DNA from: Phycisphaerales bacterium
Lineage (GTDB): Bacteria > Planctomycetota > Phycisphaerae > UBA1845 > Fen-1342
Reading direction: 5' to 3'
Assembly: GCA_016716475.1 (NCBI GenBank)
Contig: JADJWG010000004.1
Coordinates: 806,001-870,000 of the forward strand
Length of the DNA stretch: 64,000 nt
Shown piece after piece: positions 24,274 to 33,063 of the stretch (within the stretch, counting starts at the first letter, position 1; each line of letters starts with the position of its first letter). The position numbers were made by a program, and so were the translations under genes. Under the pieces are notes generated by a model. That model ran no database searches. It was given only the letters and a program-made list of their open reading frames with translations, and had not been told where the DNA came from.

Positions 24274-25350
24274 ATGGTCGATCCGCTCGCATCGTTTTCT
24301 TTGGGTCTGGGAAATATTCCGTTGCTGGACGACGCCGAGACGCGCTCGATCAGCGCCGAAAATCCCACCGGTGCCGTGGGCGGCGGGGCGCACGAGACGC
24401 CCGAGACCAATAATCCTGCAAGCAAGCTGGGCAAGGGCTGGAAGGTCAAACCCTGCATCGAACTGCAAGCGGGCGAGACGCGCACGATTGCCGAGATAGA
24501 AGGGCCCGGCATGATCCAGCACATCTGGATCACCGTCGATCCGAAGGTTTTTCGCGACTTCGTATTGCGAATCTATTGGGATGGCGAAGCGACCCCCTCC
24601 GTCGAAGCCCCGCTCGGAGATTTCTTCTGCTGCGGCCACGCGTTGCGCGCGAAAATCAACTCGTTGCCGATCGCGGTGAATCCAGCCGGTGGTCTCAACA
24701 GCTACTGGCCGATGCCCTTCCGGCGCTCCGCGAAGATCACCATCGAAAATCAGCATCGTGATGCGATGAACGGCTTTTTCTACCAGATCACCTACGCTTT
24801 GCGGCCGGTACCGGAGTCGGCCGCCTATTTCCACGCCCAGTGGCGCCGCACCCTGACGACGCGTGAACAACCCGAGCACACGCTGCTCGATGGCGTGACG
24901 GGACGCGGGCACTATGTGGGTACGTACATCGCCTGGACGCAGTTTTCCAATGGCTGGTGGGGCGAAGGCGAGATCAAGTTTTTCCTCGACGACGACGGGG
25001 AGTATCCGACGATTTGCGGCACCGGGACTGAGGATTACTTTGGCGGGGCGTGGGGCTTCTACGGGCCCGATAACCGCGAGGAGCCGTACTCAACCCCGTT
25101 CCTGGGTCTGCCGCTGGTTCGTCACGTAGACAACGAGGTGCCGCGCTACGGGCTGTATCGCTGGCACATCATGGATCCGATCCGCTTTCGCAAGGCGCTA
25201 CGGGTGACGATCCAGGCGCTGGGCTGGTGGCCGAACTCGAAGTTTCAGCCGCTTACCGATGACCTCGCTTCGGTCTCGTACTGGTACCAGGCGGAGCCGC
25301 ACGCGCAGTTCCCGGCCTTGCCGGATGCGGAAGGTCGCTGGTCGCGGTAG
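24274..25350 (+). CDS. DUF2961 / GH172-family protein
   Basis: 358 residues from ATG 24274 (GGAGG at 24258-24262). The family signature is clear: ETRSISAENPTGAVGGGAH, GMIQHIWITVDP, LRIYWDGEATPSVEAPLGDFF, then a run NSYWPMPFRRSAKITIEN and the C-terminal DGEYPTICGTGTEDYFGGAW. DUF2961 proteins are now classed as glycoside hydrolase family 172, which includes difructose-anhydride-forming and D-arabinofuranosidase enzymes. There is no signal peptide, so it may act in the cytoplasm. Substrate is unknown. It is divergent from the protease gene and upstream of a lipoprotein gene. Confidence 0.88.
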   Translation: MVDPLASFSLGLGNIPLLDDAETRSISAENPTGAVGGGAHETPETNNPASKLGKGWKVKPCIELQAGETRTIAEIEGPGMIQHIWITVDPKVFRDFVLRIYWDGEATPSVEAPLGDFFCCGHALRAKINSLPIAVNPAGGLNSYWPMPFRRSAKITIENQHRDAMNGFFYQITYALRPVPESAAYFHAQWRRTLTTREQPEHTLLDGVTGRGHYVGTYIAWTQFSNGWWGEGEIKFFLDDDGEYPTICGTGTEDYFGGAWGFYGPDNREEPYSTPFLGLPLVRHVDNEVPRYGLYRWHIMDPIRFRKALRVTIQALGWWPNSKFQPLTDDLASVSYWYQAEPHAQFPALPDAEGRWSR

Positions 25351-25466
25351 GGAGCTTGTGGAGTTACGTGAGATCGGTGATCGAGACGGCCGTGGAGCTT
25401 GTCGAGCGACGTGTGTTGCGGATGAGCAGGAACCGAAGAGTCATGAACACAGTGAGGGTTGATCGT

Positions 25467-25823
25467 ATGCGAAATGCCGCCGCGTGCCTGGTGCTGGCTA
25501 CCTTGGTTTTGGTGGGTGGCTGCGCACGGATGGCCTCGCTTGACATGCTGGAGTTCTCCGCCATCGAGGCGGGCGACAGCGAGTTCCGCTGCGAGGTTCA
25601 CAATACCTCCCCGTACCTGTACCTGACGAATTTCGAGACGAAGCGCGTTGCAAACGTCGTCTTCATTCACGCGTATGCGGACAAACGGACGGCGGATCAG
25701 TTGCAGTCTGACCAGTTCCGGCAGTTTTCAGCGGAATTGCAGCCGACGGATGTGGCTGTATTCTTCAAGGATCAAAAGGACAGCCGGCTGCTCTGGGCGC
25801 GGCGCGCCCCGCTGGCCCGCTGA
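25467..25823 (+). CDS. Small lipoprotein of unknown function
   Basis: 118 residues from ATG 25467; an ATG at 25443 would add eight residues. The N-terminus MRNAAACLVLATLVLVGGC is a lipoprotein signal with lipobox VGGC. The mature part (FRCEVHNTSPYLYL ... VVFIHAYADKRTADQL ... VAVFFKDQ) is a single small beta-rich domain reminiscent of periplasmic YcfL-like proteins, though that link is weak. It lies between the GH172 gene and a membrane protein on one strand. Confidence 0.65.
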   Translation: MRNAAACLVLATLVLVGGCARMASLDMLEFSAIEAGDSEFRCEVHNTSPYLYLTNFETKRVANVVFIHAYADKRTADQLQSDQFRQFSAELQPTDVAVFFKDQKDSRLLWARRAPLAR

Positions 25824-25878
25824 GGAACGGTTGCACGGCCCGGGACGTTTCACGTCGCCGGGCCGACCCGCCGCCCCT

Positions 25879-26388
25879 ATGGCTCGCCGCGCCGCCGACC
25901 ATCTGCCGAATCGCATCACCGAGCTTTGGCTCCGCCCACCGCGCATGGGCCGTCTCGCCGTGCTGGGAGTGTGCCTGTTCGTCGCGGTGGCGAGTGGGGT
26001 TGCCTTGGCCCAGGGAAATCCGCACGGGCGCTTTGGGCTGATCTTCTTTGGCACCGCCGCCGTACTGACCGCCATGGGGTTGCATCCCCGGGCGGGCTTC
26101 CTGCACGCCGGTCCCACCGGCCTCGCATTAGGAGTTGCTTTTCGCGTCCGGCGCTATGCCTGGAACGACATCGCCATGATCCAGGTGGTCGAGGTGCGGC
26201 GGAGCATCGTCTCGATGCGTCGGCATGTTGTGGTTGAACTGCGTGGGGCGGCGCTCGCGCGTGCCCGCGAAGCTGGCGAGGAGACCTCGGTAACGCTCCC
26301 GACCAGTTTGGGCATTTCAGCCGAGGAGTTGGCACTCCTCCTGCACGCCTGGCAAACTCATTTCCTGAATGTGAATGCCCGTGGCTGA
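25879..26388 (+). CDS. Two-helix membrane protein with PH-like domain
   Basis: 169 residues from the ATG at 25879, the first in-frame ATG after the lipoprotein stop. Two membrane helices (LAVLGVCLFVAVASGVALA and a second around residues 50-65) are followed by a soluble C-terminal part: RYAWNDIAMIQVVEVRR, a strand VVVELRG and the helix LGISAEELALLLHAWQTHF. This order resembles bacterial PH-like membrane proteins in which the last helix caps a beta barrel. No function is known. Confidence 0.6.
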   Translation: MARRAADHLPNRITELWLRPPRMGRLAVLGVCLFVAVASGVALAQGNPHGRFGLIFFGTAAVLTAMGLHPRAGFLHAGPTGLALGVAFRVRRYAWNDIAMIQVVEVRRSIVSMRRHVVVELRGAALARAREAGEETSVTLPTSLGISAEELALLLHAWQTHFLNVNARG

Positions 26389-26625
26389 ACCTGGCCGATT
26401 CAGCCGTGAGCGTGTGCGAATGAGGCCATGGAGAACGAACTCATCCCGTCACAGGTCTGAAACGCAAGCGGCGCACCCTCATGGTGAGTACCCGTCGGAG
26501 CCGTGTTAGACTACAATGTGCACATACATCGAGGTCCGACGTTCGGCACGCGTCGACCCACCCACGGTAGGCCGCCCCACGGACCCGGGCGCGGCGCAGA
26601 GATTCCAAGAGGGAGTCGTAAGATC
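26389..26625. other. Intergenic gap before the DUF2934 gene
   Basis: No gene. GTGTTAGACTACAATGTG near 26500 includes a possible -10 (TACAAT) without a recognisable -35. Confidence 0.3.
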
Positions 26626-26871
26626 ATGGCCAAGGCAGCTTCTTCAACCCGTAAAACCTCCACCAAGAGTTCCAAGGGCGGCACGACGACCGGCGCCACC
26701 ACATCGGCATCATCCATCACCAAAACTCGGCAGGCGCCAGTGACTCTCACCGAAGAGCAGATTCGCGCCCGTGCGTACGAGATCTTTCAGCGACGCAATG
26801 GCGCGCCGGGCGATGCACAGGGCGACTGGCTGCAGGCGGTGCAGGAATTGACGACAGAGCTTTCGAAGTAG
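26626..26871 (+). CDS. DUF2934 small protein
   Basis: 81 residues from ATG 26626. The first half is a low-complexity Ser/Thr/Lys tail of the kind seen in small nucleic-acid-associated proteins. The second half (EEQIRARAYEIFQRRNGAPG then WLQAVQEL) is the DUF2934 helix pair. DUF2934 proteins are short, widespread in planctomycetes and proteobacteria, and unassigned. It stands alone between a membrane protein gene and a convergent sugar dehydrogenase. Confidence 0.85.
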   Translation: MAKAASSTRKTSTKSSKGGTTTGATTSASSITKTRQAPVTLTEEQIRARAYEIFQRRNGAPGDAQGDWLQAVQELTTELSK

Positions 26872-27008
26872 CGCTGCGAGGGGGGGCGGCCGAACCGGAT
26901 TGTACCCGGTGGCATCGATCGGGGGCCCCTGCGCTGAGCAGTGGCGAAGCCCACAGTGGGAAGCGGGCATGATTGACACCAACCGTCCCGCGGTGCGCTG
27001 CGCGTTGG

Positions 27009-28152
27009 TTAGAGGTGATACTCCACGATGCGTACGATGGAGGATCCGACCGCGAGGTAGAGCGTGCCAGGTGGCGTGAAGGCCACGGCACGGATTTCCC
27101 CGGGCAGGTTCCCAAGGAAAGGCGCGCTGCCGGCCGCCAGCAAACGTGAATCAGATAACGTCAGTGCGCGCACCTGGTGCAATTCATCCACGCCGTACAG
27201 GAGCCGGCCGGCCACTTCCAACCCGTACTTGTTACCAGGGTTGAATGCCGCCCCGACAATCGGTGTATCCGTAGCGAGGATTGGATCGCGGTAACTCTGT
27301 GTAACGCGGACGAACTCCCGTTCCGCGGCTGTGTTGGCCACACCTACGACGCTGGGCCAACCATAGTTGGCTCCGGGGACGAGTCGGTTCACCTCATGGG
27401 AATTACCGCTGTCATCCGCGAAGAAACCCTCACCACTCACCGGATCGAAAGCCAACCCGCGCGGTGCGCGCAGTCCGCGTGCGAACAGCGGTGAGTTCGC
27501 GCCAGGGTTGTCGGTCGGGATAGTGCCATCGTCGTTGAAGCGCAGCACCTTGCCGGGGAAAAAGTCGGGATCCTGGGCGAGTTCCACGCCGCCCCCATCG
27601 CCGAGCAACAGGTAGAGCGTCCGGTCGGGCCCGAACCCGAGTTGGCCGCCGAGCCGCGTCACACCGGTACCGACTGGAAACGCGGCTACGAACACCTCGC
27701 CGCCCAAGGCCACATCCAACTCCGCATCAACCTCGAAGTAGACGATGCGCTGATCCAGCACCGCGCGTGGATCATCCGTGGGGGCCGCGGCGTCCGAGCG
27801 TGTAGAATGCGTACAAGCGGCCGTTTACCTCGAAACGCGGGTGCAGCGCCAGACCCAGGAGGCCCCGCTCGCCGGCTGCGTTGACCGGGAGCGTCGCGAC
27901 GGGGGTTGTCTGCAGGATGCCGTCGCGCAGCACACGGATCTGGCCGGAAGTGCGTTCGGCAAAGAACACACGCCCATCGCCGGCCGCCGCGATCGCGCTG
28001 ACCGGACCCAGGCCGCTCGCGAGGAACTCGGCCTGCCAACCGGGAGCGACATCCCGGTTGGCTGGTAGATCGGAAGGACCGGGGACGCAGCCCGCCGCGA
28101 GAATGAGCAGGGTGACGGTCCAGCCGAACCCACGTGACGCTGCACTGCGCAT
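27009..28152 (-). pseudogene. PQQ-type sugar dehydrogenase lipoprotein with a frameshift
   Basis: Two adjoining frames make one protein of about 380 residues. The first (from ATG 28152) starts with a lipoprotein signal ending ILAAGC and carries RVFFAERTSGQIRVL and GERGLLGLALHPRF. It runs off frame at about 27790 after YAFYTL. The second continues with VLDQRIVYFEVD, GGQLGFGPDRTLYLLLGDGG, ARGLRAPRGLAFDP and VPGANYGWPSVVG. These are the blades of the glucose/sorbosone dehydrogenase (soluble PQQ-GDH-like) propeller. One surplus base, or loss of two, near a CCCCC run explains the shift. It may be a true pseudogene or an assembly error. Confidence 0.8.
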
Positions 28153-28329
28153 GCGTTTCCTCCGGCACGCGTACCACGTCTGTGGGCGGCCCGGCAGTTC
28201 GAACGGTGGCCGGGTCAGCCCGCCGCGCGCACGGCGGCGCCAGACGGAAGGCCTTCAGGGCTTATCGGGCGGAATCGTACTTGCGCTGTACCCCCCCGTA
28301 CAGGGCGCCGGTGCCGGAACCGGCGCGCA
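28153..28329. other. Intergenic gap between sugar dehydrogenase and sigma operon
   Basis: No gene in 177 bases. It separates the sugar dehydrogenase start from the last gene of the sigma operon; both are on the minus strand. Confidence 0.4.
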
Positions 28330-28749
28330 TCAAGGTTGCGCAGGGGCCGGGTGCAAGGTTGTGAGTAGCTCGGGGCGCGTGTCCGCGAGCTGCTGGAAAA
28401 GGTGCCACGCGCGTGAGGAGGGCGGCATGAGGAGCAGTTCCCGCCGCCGCGCTGCCGGCATGGCTGCCAGGGTTTCCGCGATCACCTTGGCCACCTCACG
28501 CAGGTGGTCCTGTTCCGTAGCAGGCAGGGCGGCGAAGACCCGGGCTTGAGCAAGGACCGGCATGATATCACCGCTGGCCGCACGCTCCTTGTAGCGTTCG
28601 ATCCAGCCCTGCCGCTCGGTCGGTGTGAGTTCCGACCAGGTGTGCCAAGAGCCATTGGTCACCGTCGGCCGTCGTAAGTAAGCGTGGGCGGTGAATGCGC
28701 CGCCGCCCACGGCCGCCACGAGGGTGAGGATGGTCAATGCCCGCAGCAT
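28330..28749 (-). CDS. Exported protein of an ECF sigma operon
   Basis: 139 residues with an N-terminal hydrophobic helix (RALTILTLVAAVGGGAFTAHA) that is a signal peptide or anchor. The body is helical: WSELTPTERQGWIERYKERA, VFAALPATEQDHLREV and AAMPAARRRELLLMP, a spacing that recalls small periplasmic metal/stress-response helical proteins (DUF3106-like), though no firm family is recognised. It follows the anti-sigma gene by 18 bases and is probably co-transcribed as the third gene. A role in envelope stress sensing would be inference. Confidence 0.65.
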   Translation of the reverse strand: MLRALTILTLVAAVGGGAFTAHAYLRRPTVTNGSWHTWSELTPTERQGWIERYKERAASGDIMPVLAQARVFAALPATEQDHLREVAKVIAETLAAMPAARRRELLLMPPSSRAWHLFQQLADTRPELLTTLHPAPAQP

Positions 28750-28767
28750 GTGTAACGTACTCCGCCC

Positions 28768-29283
28768 CTAATGCGGGAATTCCCGGATGAGCTTCGCCAG
28801 TGCGCGCGCGGTTTCGAGATCGTCGGCAACCCATGAGTCGGCGGTCAACACTCGCAGTTGTGCGAGTGATCGCACCACCTGTTCCTGCACTTCGGGCGGT
28901 ACGCCCAATTCCGCAGCGAGTTCGCGTTCGACGGAACCCGCTACGGTGACCGGGGGCGGGTAGCACATCCAGCTCAGGGTCATGAGCAGGTTCGCGGCGA
29001 CACCGAATCCCAGAGCGATGTACCAGGGGCGCGAATGGCTGGCTCGATCCAACGTGATGCTGAAGTCACCACGGGTAACGCTGGTCCCGGCAGCGCGCGG
29101 CGCGATGTCCCCAAGAGCGAGCATGCCATGCAAGGCGCGCTCTTCTGCGACAATCGCACGACATGCGACGCACTGCCTGAGGTGGGCCTGCCAGGCGGCG
29201 GCTTGGCCCGGCGACAGATGTCCGCGCAGCAGGTCGGCGGCTGTATTGGCGTCGAGATGCGCAGACGGCCCGTCGGTTGACAT
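28768..29283 (-). CDS. Anti-sigma factor with zinc-finger motif
   Basis: 171 residues. The N-terminal AAWQAHLRQCVACRAIVAEE holds the HxxxCxxC pattern of zinc-binding anti-sigma domains. A membrane helix (YIALGFGVAANLLMTLSWM) lies at about residues 87-107, followed by a helical periplasmic C-terminus (AAELGVPPEVQEQVVRSLAQ). The gene follows the ECF sigma gene by 45 bases, the standard order. It should bind and inhibit that sigma factor at the membrane until a signal releases it. Confidence 0.82.
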   Translation of the reverse strand: MSTDGPSAHLDANTAADLLRGHLSPGQAAAWQAHLRQCVACRAIVAEERALHGMLALGDIAPRAAGTSVTRGDFSITLDRASHSRPWYIALGFGVAANLLMTLSWMCYPPPVTVAGSVERELAAELGVPPEVQEQVVRSLAQLRVLTADSWVADDLETARALAKLIREFPH

Positions 29284-29328
29284 GTGTGTTTCCGTGGCGG
29301 CAAGTCGTGACGCGGCCGCGTCACAGCC

Positions 29329-29994
29329 CTACTCCGGCTGCATCAGGTCTCCGAGCGCAGTCCGCAGACTTGTCCGCGCCCGGGTCAGAAGACTGCGCAC
29401 GGCCTCGATCGTGACGTTCAGCACTTCGGCGATCTGCTCGTAGGAGCAGTCCTCATACTGGAAGAGTGTCAGGGCGATCCGCTGGTTCACGGGCAAGCTG
29501 TCAATTGCCGCAGCGACGCGGTCCCGGAGCTCATCGAGCGACATCTGGCGATCGGGAGGCGCCAACCGGCAATCCGGCACGTCGAAGGTGTCGCGCTCCT
29601 CCAACATGGGGCGCTGCCGAACGCTCGGGCGTTTCAGGTAATTCAGGGCGGTGTTGGTCGCAATGCGATAGAGCCAGGTCGAGACGCGCGCTGTGGGCTC
29701 GTAGCGCTCGGCTTGTCGCAGGGCTTGCAGGAAGACATCCTGGGTCAGGTCTTCTACGGTACGCTCATCGCGCACGAGGCGACTGATATAGCGCGCCACA
29801 CGCTCTGTGTTGCGGCGAATCAGCGCGCCGGCGGCGTCGCGATCCCCGCCGCGCACCTGGAGCATCAGTTGCGTATCAAGGTCGGCTAAAACCGCACTCT
29901 GTCGGGCTTCCGCCACCTGTGCCGGTATCGGTGACGGAGGGCGCACCACAGGCGCAGGCGGCTCACGCTCGGACCGATGCGGCTTGCCGGTCAT
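29329..29994 (-). CDS. ECF-family RNA polymerase sigma factor
   Basis: 221 residues from ATG 29994; an ATG at 30024 would add ten residues. Region 2 is typical: DAAGALIRRNTERVARYISR, VEDLTQDVFLQALRQAERY and STWLYRIATNTALNYLKR. Region 4 is IDSLPVNQRIALTLFQYEDCSYEQIAEVLN followed by VRSLLTRARTSLR (split here by a short insert). ECF sigmas direct transcription of stress or envelope genes and usually their own operon. The next two genes encode an anti-sigma factor and an exported helical protein. A Pro-rich N-terminal extension of about 30 residues is unusual but not unique. Confidence 0.9.
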   Translation of the reverse strand: MTGKPHRSEREPPAPVVRPPSPIPAQVAEARQSAVLADLDTQLMLQVRGGDRDAAGALIRRNTERVARYISRLVRDERTVEDLTQDVFLQALRQAERYEPTARVSTWLYRIATNTALNYLKRPSVRQRPMLEERDTFDVPDCRLAPPDRQMSLDELRDRVAAAIDSLPVNQRIALTLFQYEDCSYEQIAEVLNVTIEAVRSLLTRARTSLRTALGDLMQPE

Positions 29995-30281
29995 GCAGTG
30001 CCCATCCGCGCGCCTAAACCTCATGCCCCTGCGTATTCTATGCACACACAGGAGCCGGACAATGCACGTTCGTGGAGCGAGCGCGAATTCTCGGACGTAC
30101 AGGTGTCGGCAACGGCATGAAAATGCACAGACAGCACCACCTCGGCGGGGTGTGCGGACTTGTCTCGCCCGGCACAATCTGGCAGCATAGGATCGTACGA
30201 TCGGAGGAAGTTCCCGGGTGTCGGGCGACGCGCCTGCGCCTGAACGGATCGCAGCGTCCAGCGCGCCAAAGGATGATCGGC
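29995..30281. other. Divergent promoter region
   Basis: Separates the ECF sigma gene (minus) from the TIGR03790 gene (plus). AAGGA at 30269-30273 serves the ATG at 30282. No canonical promoter boxes could be picked out. Confidence 0.4.
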
Positions 30282-32474
30282 ATGGGCATGAGGACGGCAA
30301 ACCGCCGTACGTTCATCGTTGCGCTCTGGGGAGGCGCTGCCGCCGCCGGGCTGGCTTTCGCCGGGGGCAGCCCGGAAAATGTGCTCCTGATCATCGATCC
30401 TTCGAACCCGGATGCGTTGCACATCGGCAATTATTACCGGTCAGTACGAAACATTCCGGATCGAAATGTGCTTTATATGCGCCCGGGAGCGGTCGATATC
30501 GCTACTTTTGCCGCCGAGAACCGCGCTGCTTTTCTTGGTACTCTCGCGCACGCTCAACTCGAGACCCACATCGACTACGTGGTCATCGCGCCGACAAATG
30601 ACTACTTCGTTTCCATCCCGGCCGGCACGGTCTACGGCACCGGGTGCGAGGATATCGGCGCGCCGGTACGGCGTATCTCGATTTCCGGGGCCTACTACCT
30701 CACCCACCGTTTGGATGAGGTGTTGGCGGGAGCCCTGAACGTCGAGGCCGGCAACGGTTACTACACGGCTTTGACGGATATCCGGGCATTCAATGGGCAG
30801 GTGGCCTGGCTCGGCGGCTTTCCGAGTACCTCGGCCAACGCCCGGCGGTATGTGCTCGCGGCGCTGCTGGGCTACACCGGCAGCCAGGGCAACACCGTCG
30901 AGCAACTGCGAACCATGATCGATCGTTCGAACGCCGCGGACGGAGCCCTGCCTTCCGGCACATATTACTTCATGAACAATACGGCCGATCCGGACCGCAA
31001 TGTACGTGCGGCCGCGGGGCAGTACACCACCGCCGCTGCTTCCATCAACAACAATGGCGGGTTTGCCCAGATCCTGACCGGCACGCTGCCCACCGGCCAG
31101 CACGATGTGCTGGGAATCATGACCGGGGCCGCATCATTGAACATTGTCAGCGGCAATTTCACGCTGTTGCTCGGTGCATTCTGCGAGCACTTGACGAGTT
31201 TCGCCGCGCGTTTTGATACGACCAGCCAGAGCAAGGTGTCGGCTTGGATTACAAAAGGGGCGAGCGGTTCGTGGGGGGCAGTCGAAGAACCCTGCAATTA
31301 TCTCGGGAAGTTCCCCCATGCCCGCATGCACTACTTGTACTTCCGCGGGTTGTCGCTCGGTGAAGCGGTGTACCGGACCGTGCAGTTCCTGCCGTTTCAG
31401 ATGCTGCTGTATGGAGATCCGGTCACGCGTCCCTTCGGACGCCTGCCCAATGTCGCCGTCGCCGGACTGCCGGCAACGCCCGCGAGTGGTTTTCTGACAC
31501 TGATTCCGGCCGCAACGTCTCCTGACCTGGGCGCGCAGATCACGCAGTTCGACTTGTTCATTGATGGGGTGCTCACCGCGACGGTGCCACCCGGCGGGAA
31601 CTTTGAGCTGGACACTCGGGAGTTGTCCGATGGCTTCCATGACGTACGCGTGCTGGCGTACGACAACCGCCTGTGGCGCTCCACGGGGCGCTGGCTCGGC
31701 AGTCTGTGGGTAGACAATCGCAGCCGCGGTGTGACGGTAACGGGGCCATCCAATGGAGCACTCACCACCGCGCTGACATTTGACCTCGTGTCCACCGGTA
31801 CGACACCCCGCGAGCTGCGCCTCGTGCACAATGGGCGCGTGCTGGCCGCAGCGCCGGAAACCAGCACTGCGACGTTCACCGTCTATGGGCACACGCTCGG
31901 GGCCGGACCGTCGCAGGTTTTCGGCGAAGCGTACTACGTCGACGGCACCACGGTGCGGAGCTTGCCGCAGCCCGTCGCCATATCGGCAACCGCGAGTGCT
32001 CCCGTGGCCACAGGTCCCGTGGCCTTCGGCTACACGCGCCGGGTAGCCGTTACGGCGCCACTGATCCTTGAATTGCCGGCGGCGTACGACCGGCCGCCCG
32101 GCACGCTGGTATACACCCTGCTATCCGTCCCGGCACAAGCCGAGGTGGTTGATACGCATAACGGACCCTTCCGCCTCGTGCGGCCCCAGGCCGGTGCCCG
32201 GGGACGCGACACGCTGGACTTCCGCGTCACCGATCCGACCACGGGCGCCTTCGCCGATGCGACGATCGTGCTCGATTATGGTTTGCGGCCGGGCGACATG
32301 AATTGTGATGGACTGGTCAATTTCGCGGACATCAGCGGATTTATTGCGGCCATCAAGGCGGGCGGGCCGGAGGGCTGGCCGATCGACTGCCCCTGGCTGC
32401 ACGGAGACATGAACGGGGATGGGCTGGTGAATTTCGCTGATATCTCCGGGTTCATTGCGGCGCTCAAAGGGTAG
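30282..32474 (+). CDS. TIGR03790-family protein with C-terminal dockerin-like repeats
   Basis: 730 residues from ATG 30282. A signal peptide (TFIVALWGGAAAAGLAFAGG) leads. The TIGR03790 core follows: ENVLLIIDPSNPDALHIGNYY, IPDRNVLYMR, then THIDYVVIAPTNDYF, RYVLAALLGYTG and SWGAVEEPCNYLGKFPHA. Family members are secreted proteins of planctomycetes and acidobacteria with unknown chemistry. A beta-sandwich region (about 400-650) precedes two dockerin-like units, GDMNCDGLVNFADISGFIAA and GDMNGDGLVNFADISGFIAA, each an F-hand calcium loop. They closely match those of the protease at 20814-23954. It is probably exported and surface associated. Confidence 0.88.
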   Translation: MGMRTANRRTFIVALWGGAAAAGLAFAGGSPENVLLIIDPSNPDALHIGNYYRSVRNIPDRNVLYMRPGAVDIATFAAENRAAFLGTLAHAQLETHIDYVVIAPTNDYFVSIPAGTVYGTGCEDIGAPVRRISISGAYYLTHRLDEVLAGALNVEAGNGYYTALTDIRAFNGQVAWLGGFPSTSANARRYVLAALLGYTGSQGNTVEQLRTMIDRSNAADGALPSGTYYFMNNTADPDRNVRAAAGQYTTAAASINNNGGFAQILTGTLPTGQHDVLGIMTGAASLNIVSGNFTLLLGAFCEHLTSFAARFDTTSQSKVSAWITKGASGSWGAVEEPCNYLGKFPHARMHYLYFRGLSLGEAVYRTVQFLPFQMLLYGDPVTRPFGRLPNVAVAGLPATPASGFLTLIPAATSPDLGAQITQFDLFIDGVLTATVPPGGNFELDTRELSDGFHDVRVLAYDNRLWRSTGRWLGSLWVDNRSRGVTVTGPSNGALTTALTFDLVSTGTTPRELRLVHNGRVLAAAPETSTATFTVYGHTLGAGPSQVFGEAYYVDGTTVRSLPQPVAISATASAPVATGPVAFGYTRRVAVTAPLILELPAAYDRPPGTLVYTLLSVPAQAEVVDTHNGPFRLVRPQAGARGRDTLDFRVTDPTTGAFADATIVLDYGLRPGDMNCDGLVNFADISGFIAAIKAGGPEGWPIDCPWLHGDMNGDGLVNFADISGFIAALKG

Positions 32475-32610
32475 CCGTAGGCGCACTGCGCCCGGGTCCG
32501 GTTGTGCCGCCTGGCAAGCACGGTCCTTGGCTCGCAGCTTGGCTGGCCGTAGCATGCGGGTGTCGTCGACCGCGGGGCGGCCGACGCCGCATGCACAGGG
32601 AGATCTACCG

Positions 32611-33039
32611 ATGAGGCATAGTCGCAGTTTCGGTTTAGGTGGTGTGCTCCTGGCCGTGCTGGCCGTGGTAGGAGGTTGTCCTGCACCGAGTGAACCGCCG
32701 CCGGAGGCCGTGCTGGCAGGGGAGTGGCGCCTCTCGACCGTGGAGGAGACGGGTATCTCAGCCACATACCTCCAGTTCAACAGCGCCGGACGCCTCACGA
32801 GTGTTCGATACGAATTCGGCGCTACGACCGTAGAGGGCCAGCTCCGGGTTGCCAGCACCCGCGTCGACGGTCAGAGTGTCCGTATAGGGGTTGGCCTGTT
32901 CGGGGGCGGCAGTCTGAATTTCGAAGGCACCCTGTCCGCCGATGAGAACACCATCACCGGCCAGGCCTCATACATCTACCGTATCCTCGGACTGACCATC
33001 ACGGTCGACAATGGTGCCGCCACTCTGACGCGGCGGTAA
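32611..33039 (+). CDS. Small lipoprotein of unknown function
   Basis: 142 residues from ATG 32611 with AGGGAG upstream. The lipoprotein signal ends in VVGGC. The mature part is a short beta barrel-like sequence: LAGEWRLSTVEETGISATYL, RLTSVRYEFG, LNFEGTLSADENTITGQ and TVDNGAATLTRR, the alternating-strand pattern of small lipocalin-like or META-like lipoproteins. No function can be assigned. It converges on tadC with 24 bases between the stops. Confidence 0.7.
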   Translation: MRHSRSFGLGGVLLAVLAVVGGCPAPSEPPPEAVLAGEWRLSTVEETGISATYLQFNSAGRLTSVRYEFGATTVEGQLRVASTRVDGQSVRIGVGLFGGGSLNFEGTLSADENTITGQASYIYRILGLTITVDNGAATLTRR

Positions 33040-33063
33040 TGGGGAACCGCCGGTGCCATGGGC

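Noticed and set aside
20814..32474. Cellulosome components because of dockerin-like repeats
   Set aside because: No cohesin or scaffoldin is present and these tails occur on a protease and a TIGR03790 protein, fitting planctomycete sorting rather than a cellulosome.
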